Shown piece after piece: positions 11,622 to 24,830 of a stretch of 64,000 bases of DNA (position 1 is its first letter; each line of letters begins with the position of its first letter). The notes below the pieces were generated by a model that was given only the letters and a program-made list of their open reading frames with translations, ran no database searches and was not told the origin of the DNA. The translations under genes were made by a program, and so were the position numbers. This DNA is from Anaspis maculata (taxonomy: Eukaryota > Arthropoda > Insecta > Coleoptera > Scraptiidae), in NCBI GenBank assembly GCA_949128115.1, contig OX421965.1, positions 34,715,681 through 34,779,680 on the forward strand, in the 5' to 3' direction.

Positions 11622-12880
11622 CCTGGATTAAAAGCATTCTGAAATGTTCTTGAAGTGCATCATTCCGCGCCAAGACTTTTGGACTTGTGTCCGAAGACGA
11701 TAGCGCTTCAAAATATCAAGACAATGTAGCTGTGAAAAAGTCTCTGCTTGGTATTGCATGCGATGGTGCATTAACTGGACACACGCATATTATTTCCTTG
11801 ATCACGTAGCATATCACCATGTCGCCAGCAATCAAGCAAATTATTCGATCAGGTTGAGATAAAAATAATGCATGACAAAATTACTCTTTTTGGAATGTGA
11901 AAAATTCAACTTCAAAAATATTGTATGCTCCGGATTGTGTAATTGGAAGAGGTTCTGCAGATACTCGTTTATGTCCGCGGAATGTCCGGTTCAGTTTCAA
12001 TGTGTGCAAACTGCCCATGTTAGCACTTTCAATCCACACTTCTGGTCCTAATGTCCGTTCAAATTTAGGTTCACTGCGCTGTGTTTCAAAGAGTTCCTGC
12101 GGGAGTCTTCGCCTTTCCTATGCTGAAAAAATCGCCGCACAACGGCGTACACAACGGGGCGCTGGCGGTAAAATGCAAATAAAGGGAAATTTACGGCCCA
12201 CTCCACTTCCAAAAGAATACAACGGGCGAGCAGCAAAGGCAATGGAAGAAGAACATAAGTGGCAGTAGTCATTGTATCAGACAAATGAAACGGAATGTTA
12301 CCGGTTGTTGAAAATACACAACACGAGAGGGTGCCTTTGCCTCTCCCTGCTCCGTATTTATATGAACTCCGTCCTTCGCCGCCCGCCACAGACGGAACGG
12401 AAGCGCTCGAACTATGCACATTTGAGCAATCTCTGCTGTGAACAACAAAGCCGGCCCGCCGCCGCCGTCGTCTTTCAACAGACACACGAGATAGAGGGAT
12501 TCCAAAGTTTCCGAGATTCACGCTCGGCGAAACCTTTCGGAACCGATAGTTAAAGTTGCCGGCGATACGTCAGCAAATTAACGTCAAGGCGGCGGCGGCG
12601 GCGGTAGTGGTGGTAGTTGGTAGTACTGATAGTTGGTAGTAGTGGCGGCGCTAACTGTGATGAACAACAACTGGCCTCAGTCTTGCGTGCGTGATTTATG
12701 GCCAGTGGTGCATTGGAATTACGCGACGAGAATTGCTATTCGAGAATTACCTCAACTTCGTATTATTGAATGTAGATTAGAAGAGAGTTTCCACACAAGC
12801 GTAACTTAAGCTGCATCGCAATAGGATTGGTCGAGGGATTGGTGCAGTTGCAATGGTAGGTATGGTAAAAAGGCGAATCG
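11622..12880. other. no gene recognised; GC-richer segment with (GGC)n
   Basis: Open frames on both strands between about 11900 and 12550 overlap each other, and none shows a domain, so I do not call them. A GGC/GGT-rich simple repeat lies at about 12583-12650. Confidence 0.4.
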
Positions 12881-13374
12881 ATGGGTTTTTACCATGAGCC
12901 TTCACATAGACTCACGGTAAAAAACGAGTGGCAGTGAATAGAAATACAGATGAGATGGTGGAAACTTCAAGGTTTCTAGCTTTCTGCTTTCTAGCTTCAC
13001 TATTCAGTTGTCAAGTGATCATCGCGTCGTGATGACCTGAAGTATCAAGCGAGTGTTCTATGGCCAAACGTGAACATATTCAATGCAGATGGCGTCACCG
13101 ACTCCCCAATTATTGCTCAAATTAAGCAAACCTGACACGATTCAGGTTGAATGGCTCAGGTGGTTGAAGCTAATACCGACGTAGAGGCTGTTCAAGTCAA
13201 TTATTTCCAAAATGAAGGATAGAGCCGACAGCGCGAAAAATTTTCTACTTACCGCGAGAATTTTGATAATGATGGTCGCAAACAGCGACAAAACACTTAC
13301 AACGAAAGACATTCTGAATCGGGAAACGAAAATGGTCCTCAGGTCATAGGTCAGGCTCTGGGCGACCATCAACA

Positions 13375-13905
13375 GTGGAGATTTTTTCTTTTAATTTGGC
13401 AAGGAGATGTTTGGTTGAATTTCACATGGACATGAAGCACAACGAATCAATGACTTTTCTTATCGACAGCGGAGCTGACTCGAGCTTATTCAGACGCGAA
13501 AAAATCGACAGAAGCCAGATCATTTATCCAGATAATCGTGCCGAAATAGGAGGAGTCACAGAAGGTGTTTCAGAAACTTTGGGTACCACCACAGCAACCC
13601 TCTTCGGCAAAAATTTTGATATTTTTCAAGAATTTCCTGTAGTGGATTTCGATTTTCCAATCCCATGCGATGCAATTTTAGGCATGGATTTTATTCAAAA
13701 ATGTAACTGTATTTTGGATTTCGACAGATCCGTGTTAAATTTGAAATTTGGAAATGAATGTCGAGAAATTCCAATGTGTTACTCCGCAGAAAAACATACA
13801 CGTCAAATCTCACCGCGTTGCCAAATTGTAAAAAAGTTTAAACGCGAAAATGTCAAATTTGATTCAAGAGAAAAGGCAATTGAAATTCGTAAAATGTGCC
13901 TATAG
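13375..13905 (+). pseudogene. retroviral-type aspartic protease fragment of gypsy element
   Basis: The frame carries the catalytic signature LIDSGADSSL of a retropepsin and, about 75 residues later, the flap-end motif AILGMDF with a following hydrophobic strand. This is the usual Ty3/gypsy arrangement. In the parent element it would cut the Gag-Pol polyprotein. The frame is open upstream with no real start codon, since it belongs to a polyprotein. The upstream Gag frame has an internal deletion and stops. The sequence after about residue 140 is basic and unassigned. Confidence 0.75.
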
Positions 13906-14378
13906 TTTCGCCTAACGATGCAAAAATAGTAAATACTATGCGCGAAACAATTGTAAACAAGAAACCAAAACTGTCGACTCAACCGTTTTCGAAATGCAAC
14001 GTTCGATCGCTTGGAACAGAAGATGAAAACACGCGTCTTCAAAAAATTATAAACGTGAGTATAGCAAAAATAACCACCCCTGGCCAGAGCAAAAAAGAAA
14101 ACATTTTTCAAAATACTGACCGATTGTCAAAAGAAACTAACGTTTCGAACGAAAATGTTACGGTGTTCGAAGTAACAAACAATAAAGAAACATACGACCT
14201 ACCGCAACTCAATTTCATAATATCAGCTGATCGTATGAGTTTCGTCATAAGGAAATGCAACTTACATTTTGTTATCCATAAAGACGTCACTAGTGACAAC
14301 AAACCTGAGAGTTTGAGGTCCAGGACTCAGTCCGGTGATGAAGATGCAATAAAGAAGTCAGATAATAAAAGACTATGA
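13896..14378 (+). pseudogene. degenerate gypsy middle region, unassigned
   Basis: An open frame of about 160 codons, rich in Asn, Lys and Thr, overlaps the end of the protease frame. I recognise no domain. By position it should hold the linker and the start of reverse transcriptase, but no RT motif is present, so it is probably leftover linker sequence. Confidence 0.35.
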
Positions 14379-14638
14379 AAGGTAGTGAGTCAAAAGTACT
14401 CACCAGAGATAAAAGAGTCTTGCGAGAACTTTTATCCGTGCTAAACAAAACAGCCGGTGAAGAAAATATTCAGACTGTAAAACTACAATATAGTGACGAG
14501 ATATTCACAATTATAAATGTCAATGAGCTCAAAGAATTGAATAGCTAACAAGCTTTTAACAAATGTAAAAATCGCGATTTGTAAACCTGTTAAGAAAAAA
14601 GATGTAGCAATTTCATAAAGTGTTGTGAAGTATGCAAA

Positions 14639-15521
14639 TTGAAGAAACCAATCGATAACATGGTAAATTCTGCAAATGAGTCGAAATATCGTTGTCAATT
14701 ACCGCGAAAGAGAGCTCATGAATTGTCAATCACAGACAACGAGCATATGAAGTCAACTTTTGACTTTAGAGCAAATCCCGTTCAGTTAAAAACTGGAGAT
14801 TTTGTATACAGGTGTCCCGTTTTTCAACGCTCACTATGGGTACCTCGGAAACGGTGAGAGTTACAAAGTGGGTTAAATTACAAAAAAATTGCGTAATTTT
14901 ATGACTATCTCAAATATGTCAAGATATCCAAGATATCTTTGGTCATTTCTGAAATATCCCAAAAAAACTGAAAAATGCCGAATTCGAAAATTTCAAATCA
15001 TTTCTTTATTATGACAGCTATCAATTTGAAAATTGGTATTCTGACATTTTTGAAGGTCCTTGATCGAGTGACGGTCATAATTTTTTCCTACGCCTACTAG
15101 TTTTTGAGATATGACAGTTAACTTTATTTTTTCTTATGGACACCATATTATTTCTCCACCCCATAAAGCTCACCTTTTCTTTCTCTTTACAAAAATATAA
15201 AACACTTGTAGCATTTTTGTCAAAATAACCTATGAAAATTGGAAAAACCATTTCTGGGGCAAAAAAATCTAGTTACCGGTTCGGTGGCCATGCTCTCGTG
15301 ACATAATAACAATAGCATTCGGTTGCCATGGTCGGTTGATTTTGGAAAAAGTTGGGTTACAAATTGCGCAACTTTTTTGTAATTTAACCGACTTTGTATC
15401 TCTTACCGTTTCCGAGATACCCATAGTGAGCGTTGAAAAACGGGACACCCTGTATGTGAAATGCCAAAACAGACAGAAGTTGGACAAAGTGAAACGACGA
15501 CCTTATATTATGAATTGTTAG
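14639..15521 (+). pseudogene. C-terminal integrase piece of gypsy element, split by an insertion
   Basis: A helical stretch with AHELSITDNEHMK leads into the RANPVQLKTGDFVY motif, which is typical of the integrase C-terminal domain. The reading then breaks at a TA-flanked insertion (14809-15452) and resumes in frame downstream with VKCQNRQKLDKVKRRP. Removing the insertion and one TA would restore continuity, so the insertion came after this integrase segment had been established. Confidence 0.7.
14809..15452. mobile_element. TA-flanked inverted-repeat element (mariner-type MITE, 644 bp)
   Basis: The ends are inverted copies of about 90 bp, starting CAGGTGTCCCGTTTTTCAAC on the left and CAGGGTGTCCCGTTTTTCAA read from the right. 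Both sides are flanked by TA (14807-14808 and 15453-15454), the Tc1/mariner target duplication. There is no transposase frame inside. Confidence 0.85.
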
Positions 15522-15600
15522 GTCTCGACGGACCAAATTGCACGTTGAAAGACGACAACAAGAACTTTACAGTGCATTAAAAATGGCATAAATAAAAACT

Positions 15601-17440
15601 GTTTATATTCAATAAAGGACCTCTTGTGTTCACTTTTACACGTATGCAAATATTATGTTTTGTATATTTACATGTTTGTTTGTTGTTGTATATGTTTATT
15701 ATTGTATACACGCTTCTCTATGATGCTTGGTATACACTTTTTCTCACTGATAGGAAAAGTAAAATTTCATCATGTAATGGGGTATAATCCAATTTTAAAA
15801 AATGGACTATGTAGTTATGTATTTTATTTATTAACATCTCCTAATAAGCCTGTGATAGCCTATTTCACCATGAATATCACAATAAGGCGGTAATTCTTTT
15901 TTGAAAAGAGCAGGAGGGGATCCGTTCATATGAAGAGACGACCTAGTGACGTCATTGAACTGGCAACCCTGCGAGCAGGGATCACGCCCGCGAGTTGAGT
16001 TCCGATAGCAACGAAGATCTGTTTCAAACATTCAAACCAGTTGTCAGACTGTCAGCTCTGACTGCAAATCCGTACTTACTGTTATTATTTTGTTCTTTCT
16101 TGTGCACGGTCTGCCTCTGCTTGTCTTTATAACAATAATGCCAAGTAAGGCCCTGGGTGAGATAAGACATGTTTTTTGCTAGTTGCTCCAATACTAAAGA
16201 ATATGCACCCAATCAACGGTGAGCGTCGACTGTATGGAAAGCTGTGTACATTCAGTGAATACCTGACCCGACCCCAGCTGAATGGTCGGTATCCAGAACC
16301 CTTCCACAGACGAAGACAGTAGAAGTGAGACTAGTTCTGATGCTTACGATTTTAAAATAACTGAACTAACTTCATCTTCCGGTGTCACCTTCGCTTTTAT
16401 CTTGCAAATTGGATACTTTTTTTTCAGTTGAACATATCCGACAGCATCGTCCAGATTGCTTTTTTACCTGCTTTGTAATGCACACAGTGAGTACCTACCT
16501 ATCCCTAATAGTTCTGTCAAGTCTGGAGTCTGGCCGATAAAATTTGGGTGACTGCGAGGGTGACTGTCTTATACGCCAGCATCAACCGCACTTTTTACAG
16601 TAACGGAAACGATACCTACTCACCAGTCACCACACACCATCCACGTTCCGTTTTTCAGCATTTTTGTGAAGACGAATGTTCTTTTTAGATAGATTAAAAG
16701 TTATTTACTTATTCTGGACGAACTATGGAAGCTTCACCTCTTCGCTTTCACGTTTGAAAATTTTTTATTTGTGCAGTAGAACGTATATCTGCCATGGTCG
16801 TGAACTTGAGCTCCCTTCCTCAAAGCCTCTGCCCTCTGTCCATAACAGATAATAACGGCAGGGTCACTCATTTCATCCACCTCAATCAGATGAAACTCCA
16901 GTTTGACGTCTAACTTGACGTCTGTTACGAAATTGTTTCAAACAGAAATAAATAAGTATTGGTTACCATCGCACCCAAAACCGCGATGTTGCCAATCAGG
17001 GTATAACCTGGCCCGATCTAGTGACGTCACTGGCTTAGAAAGAAATTCTTTGCGAATTTTTTCCCGCCCTATTATGAAGATAAAAGTGAAACAAACTACC
17101 ACATGCTTACAAGGAAGTGTTCAGCTCCTTATTACCAATTGAAGAAAAAAATTGGATTATACGATTTCAAAAATCTAGACGCGCTCTGGTGCCGCTTGTG
17201 CGGACTAAAACTATGAGTAAATCGGCTCTGATCTAGAAAGCTCTAGCGTCCATCTGACATTTTTGAATTTGTTCTGCTGTCATCCCTGCTGCTGTCTGCG
17301 CGTTCTCTCATTGACTTCGCGTGATTCAGAAACGGCCAAAAGAAGGACTTATACACCATTTGCATTGTCTTTAGTTGAAAATCAAGAAAAGGCCAGGTAG
17401 GTTTGTTCATTTTTATCAATTACCTAAGAAAGACGCATTA
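15601..17440. other. no gene recognised
   Basis: The AT-rich start is followed by mixed sequence. Short frames have no motif, and no repeat boundaries were identified. Confidence 0.4.
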
Positions 17441-18446
17441 AGCTTAGTCCGCACGGGCGGTATACCGCTGGTTTTTGGCGATATACCGCTATTTTTTTTG
17501 CCGCTGAAATCATCGTCCGCATGAGCGGCGAAAATCAGCGAATAATTAGTGTCACGTCTGTTGTTTAAAGTGTCAGATCCGGTTGTCAGTCGTTTGTCAC
17601 GCGAATTGCATGATGTAGTGTCCGGATATTCTTCAAAAAACGGGTGTTCTTCAAATCAAAGACGATGTTAATACCTACCTAATGTTATTGTGATACATAA
17701 AAAAGCAAAATTCTCATAAATACGTGGTCTTCTTTTGAGTAGGAAACTATTTTTTGCAATAGATACATGCTGGCGACGGGTGTCTTTCAATGATTTATGT
17801 GAGCATTTTGAAATGATCAACTACAGAAATGAGCAGCCCGAGCCCATGAGAATCACAGTCACACCTACGACGATGACGAGTGACGACACGGTGTGGACAG
17901 TAAACCCCGCTCTCAGCCTTGCAACTAATTGAAGAGGTTTAGAAAAGGCCTCCACTGTGGAACTTCAAACTTCCATTGCGGGAAAGACACAAACTCGGGC
18001 ACAAATATATAAAAGAAAAATTGTGGCGTGAAACCTAGGTACATGTATTTTGATGGTACTCAAAACCGTGCACGTTTTCTTTTTTTCTTGATAATCTTGC
18101 CTCCGACCTTGCTCTGGTGCAACTCAAGCTCATGCAGACTGCAGATGGATTCATAACTCTGAAATCAAGCTGATACGTGTCCACCGTCCAGTAGTCACGA
18201 TTTTTCCTCTCTCCCTTGGACTGGTACACCCATCGGTGATCAAGTTTTTCCATTTCGTCTTGAGATAAGCTCCTTCCTAGCAAAACCTAACGTCACATTT
18301 TCATGCTGTGTCAATGCTGACACTTTGAAAACAGCGGTCAATCGCTAAAAGTTGGCGGGGATTCAACTTTTAGCGAATATCCGCTGAAAGTTGGACATTT
18401 TTGACAGGAAATCGATCCAGCGGTATATCGCCCGTGCGGACTAGCT
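17441..18446. mobile_element. non-autonomous TIR DNA element, about 1.0 kb
   Basis: About 31-bp terminal inverted repeats start AGCTTAGTCCGCACGGGCG on the left and AGCTAGTCCGCACGGGCG read inward from the right, followed by ATACCGCTGG. Extra CGCT-rich inverted words lie just inside each end. No clear target duplication was found, so the superfamily is not assigned. No transposase was recognised. Confidence 0.75.
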
Positions 18447-19135
18447 TTTACAAGTGAATATATCATCACAATCATAAACGCTTTCGGCGTGGTTTCGCGA
18501 ACCATGTGCCGTGAAAGGGCATGGAGAACTGTTCTGAGCATCAGAAAGCCAGCAATAACAAGCATGAGAGCTTGTTCGCTGCCTTTTAAACCTAGCGATA
18601 ATTTTTCGACAGGTAAGTCTCGCTAGCTAGTTCTAATTTCTAATAACATCAGTAGTCATCTTCCAAATACCACGGCCCGTTAGGCTGGAAAAAAAAACAC
18701 AACGAAGGCAGGTTGCCTGTCTGGGTCGTCGAAGTCTCGGCGGGGTCCTGGTCAAAGTGCGGGCGCTCACTGTTTGTCCAAGAGAAGATTGTCAGCACTG
18801 GGTACTGGAAACTGGCAACCTGCCTCCACTGTTTTCACTTTTTCAGCCTTAGGCCAGAGTCAGCGCGCCTTGAAATTCTGTTAGAGGAATCCATACGTGT
18901 AAATGCTGGCATCAACATTCGAAATACCCACCAAAGAAACGCACAGACTCTTTTGAATTCACAATTACAAAGGATATTACGGAGTGCGAGGTCGGTGACA
19001 GATATCTGAATTCTGATGAGACAGCACTGTCACTGACGACACTGACACCGACAAAAGTTACTTGTAGTCCTCCATCTTGTTTCCTGCGACGACAGCGCAC
19101 CATCGGTAGTTAAAATTGCGAATAGTGAATCTTCT
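18447..19135. other. no gene recognised
   Basis: Short frames only. Nothing repeat-like was seen apart from the start of the LTR segment that follows. Confidence 0.4.
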
Positions 19136-19640
19136 CAAGGGGGGAGGTATGATATACCAGAATTATGCACTCAATAATAACCCAATGACCTAATTGTAAT
19201 AGGCAGATGTGACAAGGAAAGCACACACTTCCTAACTCCGCAAAACAGACCTTCGTATTATTATTCATTATTATATCAATCAATTGTATATATAGCGAGT
19301 TGATTAACACATTAGATTAGATTCGAATAAACCTATGAAACGTATAACACTTGTCCGTCATTCGTGCATGTGCCCAAAGGGCCTCACCACATGGGTTTTT
19401 ACCATGAGCGTTCACATAGACTCACGGTAAAAAACGAGTGGCAGTGAATAGAAATACAGATGAGATGGTGGAAACTTGAAGATTTCTATCTTTTTGCAGT
19501 CTCTTTACCCTTTACTCATTACCAATTTTTTTCGCTAGGGCTAGTTCACTATTCAGTTGTCAAGTGATCATCGCGTCGTGATGACCTGAAGTATCAAGCG
19601 AGTGTTATATGGCCAAGCGTGAACATACTCAATGCAAATG
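19136..19640 (+). mobile_element. probable gypsy LTR plus 5' untranslated fragment
   Basis: A purine tract AAGGGGGGAGG (19137-19147) precedes a TG...CA segment (about 19150-19391) containing TATATATAGCG and AATAAA, as an LTR would. From 19391 onward the sequence is a close copy of 12881-13085, the leader of the gypsy element above, with an extra stretch of about 40 bp. The shared part begins exactly where the proposed LTR ends. Confidence 0.55.
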
Positions 19641-20449
19641 CAAAATTTTGGAGATTAACAAGAAACACGTGGTGAAGGTTGATGCGGCAGGTCGGCAGCC
19701 CAGGTGTCACGTAGCTAGGTTCGCATCAATTCTATGGGAAGGCTCATGTACTATGATGGCGACGTGAAAATGTAAGAGACGTGACATCCGTGAGAATGAC
19801 GAATGAAATGGACTATGGAGTATTATCAATAAGAACCACTTACAAGTGTGTCGTTTCAAATCGAATGCAACACAAAGGGACGACACTTACTTCAGAGCGT
19901 GTGTTTGGAAATAACTCGCAAGGAAGGAAACACACTTGCAATTTATCAGGCAAAAATGCAAATCAAAGTAATCAAAGTATGATTTGTTTTGCAGTGGATA
20001 CAGAAACCAACAGAGTTCAGGAAGGGACGAAAAGATCATAAACGTGTAATTGAAATAAGCAAAATCACAAACTTACAAGAGAAACACTATAAACACACGT
20101 CTCGCTTCTAGCAGTTTGGCAGCGTCTCTTCTCTCTCGATTTCTCACCCGCGGAGTCCAATATCTCAAAAACCATAGAATAATTCCTTTCGTACTCCCGC
20201 GTCTAGGTATGACCAGCGAGAAAGCGAGTGACATCAGAAGTGCATATTTCCAGTCATAACCCCATGGCCCATAGTAGGGAACTGCTCTCATAATCCGTCG
20301 CATTCCGATGATTCGGGAAGCTCAATATCAAGCTAGGCTAGGAGAGTTTAATTTCGAACAAACGGCGCTTAAGAAATCATTTGAATGAGTTCGAACTCCC
20401 ACAACCCTGTATAGTCGATGAGCCAGGAGCCAAAAATCACGATTTTGGT
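19641..20449. other. no gene recognised
   Basis: Short frames without domains. The frame at 19781-20041 shows no recognisable similarity and is not called. Confidence 0.4.
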
Positions 20450-23438
20450 TTCCACCCTGGGGACTTGACGTGTCATACCTTTTTGGATTCCCCACAACAC
20501 CAGCATGAAAATAAGCCATAATACGTTTTTGTATCGAGTAGCTTAAGACCGCCATCTTGGAAAAACCGCGCCAAATATGTAGTTCTTGTGGTTTGTATTT
20601 TTTTTCTCATCAACGGCACCTCCAATGGGAAAAACGAAGCTGATTAAAATTAAACAACAAAATTTACTATGAATATCGTTTAGCACCGTTTTCTGATAGG
20701 TCTTGTTACTCCAAACATGACAGTTCATAGTTTAGCTATGGCAAATTTCTTTATTTAACATTTTCAAGTACACCCGATCATATTTATACAAACCGAACTT
20801 CACGTCATTGTCTTTCTGGCGTACTTTACTAGGAATGCTGCTCTTAGCGGCATTTTGATGTCCGTCTGTCCGTCTGTCCATCGGTCCAACTGTCTGTCTT
20901 ATCAATTAATTGCTCCTGAACGAGAAGACCTAGCGAGAATCGACTTCTTGTGTGTAACATGTATTCTTCGAAGAATTGAATTAGGAAAAAAAAAATTTCT
21001 CAAACCGTCGCCATCTTGATCCGCAATGTCAAATTTTCACAAAAGTGATCCGATTTTCGTGAAACTTGAGATACACGCATATTTTATATTCAAAAGTATG
21101 ATTTCAATGTTTTCTTTTTGATCCGCCGCCATTTTGTCCGCCATGTTGAAATTGGTAAAACTGGTCCGATTTTGATGAAAATTGGAATCTAGTCGTGTCT
21201 TGTGTACGCATTGATGGTTTCCATGTTAGTTCCACGATTAGCGCCATATTGATGTGCCACATGGGAATAAATCTCCAGCTGTCACAAAATCAATTTATTC
21301 AAATATTTTCTGAACAAGCAGGGGTTACCGATGTGACTGAAAAACTTGTTGATAGAAATCGGTTTTTGTTAGCTCTTTTTTACAAGTAGGAACTCCTTCA
21401 AAGTAGAATGTACGGGAAATGCTAATCAATTTTCGAAATCTGCAAAAAAAAAATGAAAATTCTTCAATTTTTCTTTGAAAATCTGGAAACCAGATAGCAA
21501 CGCCTATACATATTAATTCAAAAAAGTCGCGTAGTGAATTTGAACTTTCTATTTTTCAAAAAAATGTACTAAAAATGGTTTCTACTAATGGGGTATTTGC
21601 CCAATTTTTTTTATTGGCTCAATCGATAGTATGGGTAACAATTCAATTGTCAAAAATGTAATCAATAAAGAAGGGTTATTTCAGCAATTTCCACCAATGA
21701 TTAGATGAAAATTGCACTAGTGTAATTTCCGGTACAGAAATACAATTATGGAGAATCAAAATAGAAAATCGTTTCGTTCGAATTGTCATGCCAAATACAT
21801 CTCGAGACTTCGTAATTACAGGAAATTTTTGGCTTTCAATAATTCGTTCTTGTTGGATACAGAAATGACCACTCGCGCTGGCACTCATATTTTACAGCTC
21901 AAAAATTTCCGGTAATTACTTAGTCTCTTGTTGTATTATATATGAAAATATTGTGCGCAAATTTTTTCTTTCTCTCAAATTCCCAAAATTTCGGCCGTAG
22001 TGCCTGTTTTAAAAATATATTTGTGACGTCACAAATATACTAAAAACTAAACAAACAGCACTGTTGGGTTGAAGGCTCAAAAAACTGTTAGAGTCGCATC
22101 ACAATATTTGAAAAATACAGACATAAAAGTTTCAGTGAAGTTTTCGTACAGTTACCAACCATTTGAAAAAAAAACGAAAAAAAGTCTTCTTAACCAATGG
22201 ATATATTTTCAGGAAATACTTTTTATTACTCTTGTTGATGATTGAAAGTATTTCCAGTCAAATCCGTTTCACTGGCAAGTACCCCATTCATTTTTTCATG
22301 TTCACTGGAAAACCATTTTTGGTACCTTTTTTTTGAAAATAGAAAGTTCAAATTTGGTATGCGACTTTCTTGAATGAAGATGTATAGACTGCTATCTGGT
22401 TTTTGAATTTTCAAAGAAAAAAATCAATTTTTTTAAATTTTTTTGCAAATTTCGAAAATTTAATGGCATTTTCCGTACATTTTTTCTGGAGAAGTTTCTA
22501 CTTGTGGAAAAGAACTGACAAAACCCGAATTCCATCCATCAAGTTTTCCAGTCACATCGGAAACCCCTTGTTCAGGAAATATCTGAATAAACTGATTTTG
22601 TGGCAGCTGGAGATTAATTTCCATGTGACACGTCAATATGGCGCTAATCGTGAAACTAACATAAAAACCATCAATGCATACACGAGACACGACTAGGTTC
22701 CAATTTTCATCAAAATCGGACCAGTTTTACCAATTTCAACATGGCGGACAAAATGGCGGCGGATCAAAAAGAAAACATTGAAGTCATACTTTTAAATATG
22801 AAACATGCGTGTATTTTAAGTTTCTTGAGAATCGGATCACTTTTGAGAAAATTTGACATTGCGGATCAAGATGGCGACGGTTTGAGAAATTATTTTTTTC
22901 CTAATTCAATTCTCTGGTGAATACATGCTACACACAAGAAGTCGATTCTCGCTAGGTCTTCTCGTTCAGGAGCAATTAATTGATAAGACGGATAGTTGGA
23001 CCGATGGACAGACGGACAGACGGACATGAAAATGTCGCTAAGAGCAGCATTTCTAGTGAAGTACGCTAGAAAGACAATGCCGTGAAGTTCGGTTTGTATA
23101 AATATCATCGGGTGTACTAGAAAATGTTAAATAAAGAGATTTGCCATAGCTAAATTATGAACTGTCATATTTGGAGTAACGAGACCTGTCAGAAAACGGT
23201 GCTAGACGATATTTATAGTAAATTTTGTTGTTTGATTTTATTCAGCTTCATTTTTCCCATTAGAGGTGCCGTTGAAGAGAAAAAAAATACAAACCACAAG
23301 AACTACATATTTGGCGCGGTTTTTCCAAGATGGCGGTCTTAAGCTACTCGATACGAAAACGTATCATGGTTTATTTTCATGCTGGTGTTGTGGGGAATCC
23401 AAAAAGGTATGACACGTCAAGTCCCCAAGGTGGAAACC
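20450..23438. mobile_element. foldback element 3 (about 1.15-kb inverted arms)
   Basis: The left arm 20450 to about 21610 is inverted at about 22270-23438. The ends read GGTTTCCACC(C/T)TGGGGACTT(G). The arms contain repeated GTCCGTCTGTCC words and several 'ATGGCGG' words. The central spacer of about 660 bp has no recognised gene. Frames in the two arms are mirror images and are not called. Confidence 0.85.
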
Positions 23439-24830
23439 ACTCGAGTCCCCTGGCTCAACGACTAGTATACGCGGCATGTCTGGCGCTGATGGCTATCATT
23501 CTGGACTGGATCAGAAGAGGAAGAGTATGATCTAAGGAATAAGGAACATTAGTCCGTAGTCGTAGAACTGAGAGCCACAGTTTTCTCGTAAGAGTGCGCT
23601 GAAGTGATCAGTCGCAAGTGTAGTTGACACGCCGGATACCTACCTGCTCTGGGGTAGTGTGCGGATTTTTTAACGGCGTATTTATCTGAGCGCTTTATTA
23701 CAACTTCACTGTTTTATTAAATGGAATCTGATCCCTGCGGAATACGGCTCCATTTTACTCTTCACTTGAATCTACATACTCACCTACTTCCAGTTTGCGC
23801 ATCATCACCTGCATTATCTTCAATCTTCAACCAACCAACGTTGCAATATTGGTCTCTTTATTGGCGCCCGCTCTCTCGCCATCACACCGAATTTGATTAA
23901 ATGCTAACGAAGGCATTAAAAAACTAGAATCGGGGCTCGACCTGACAGAAAGAGAGAGATCCAACCCAAATCCCCTCCTAGCACTAGAGATAGGCAATTA
24001 AGTGCGGATTGCCTCATCATCGATTTGAAAAGCCAGCGTTCCCCGCACTCGCCTTGTTTTCCGCCGGAACTAATATACGGCCCAGTGTGTCAATGAAATC
24101 CAATCTCGACACAGAAAAAGCCGACCAGCACACGGAATTATTCGAAATCGACGCGTTCGACCCACCAGGCAAAAACAAAGCGCCGGCCATCAAATCAATC
24201 ACGTACCGCAATTTTCGATCAAAAATAACAATCAAAGAGGGCCGGGGAAGACCGGATGGGCCTCTGCAAAGTGTTTGTGACCGAATTTTCGCTTGTTGTT
24301 GTTGTTGTTGTGGGTTGTGGGTAAAATAAAACCTCTGAGGAGACTGCCCATCAATTTTAGAAGAACAATCATTATGTATGCGTGTGTGTGGGCGAATGAA
24401 ATGGAGCATTGTGTTGTCTGACGGAATATTTTTTAACTGGGAGCTTATGGAACGTCAATGTTTAGGCGTCACACCAGCGCTAGATAGGAAAAAGACCACC
24501 TTTAGAGGCTTTGCTTGATTGCTTGTTACATAAAACGTTCTGGTCTTACGATGATTAAAAGTATGAAGTTTTGGTGACGATTATTGTAACTAAAGGTTCA
24601 GCTCTAACCAGTTGCTCCGGCTCCGGCAGTCATATTCAGCTTCTATAACTCGGGCGCCAGTTTGTTTCAAAACTGACAGGTTGAAAAACCTTGGTAGCCG
24701 ACTGTGAAATTGATATAATCGAGCCCTTTGACGAGGTAGGTATATATATATTGAATATTGTGAACGCGACGTCATAGATATGCTTCTGTATGAATACCAA
24801 TGAATTATTAACAAATCTTGCAACTGTTGG
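23439..24830. other. no gene recognised; (GTT)n tract
   Basis: A short (TTG)n tract lies at about 24293-24314. Overlapping frames on both strands at 24010-24410 have no recognised domain. Confidence 0.35.

Larger units (their letters stand above)
12881..15600 (+). mobile_element. Ty3/gypsy retrotransposon, heavily deleted
   Basis: The order is: 5' untranslated segment (12881-13088, shared with 19391-19640), a Gag start at 13089 (MASPTPQLLLKLSKPD), a deleted Gag body, a retropepsin frame, a degenerate middle region and the C-terminal piece of integrase. Reverse transcriptase, RNase H and most of integrase are missing, and no LTR was identified at either end. The copy cannot be autonomous. Confidence 0.75.

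Noticed and set aside
12048..12521. Leftward 157-codon frame in GC-richer sequence
   Set aside because: Overlaps frames on the other strand and shows no motif; GC-rich sequence lacks stops by chance.
24009..24409. Opposed open frames with Cys or Gln runs
   Set aside because: The runs come from a (TTG)n/(CAA)n microsatellite; no domain.
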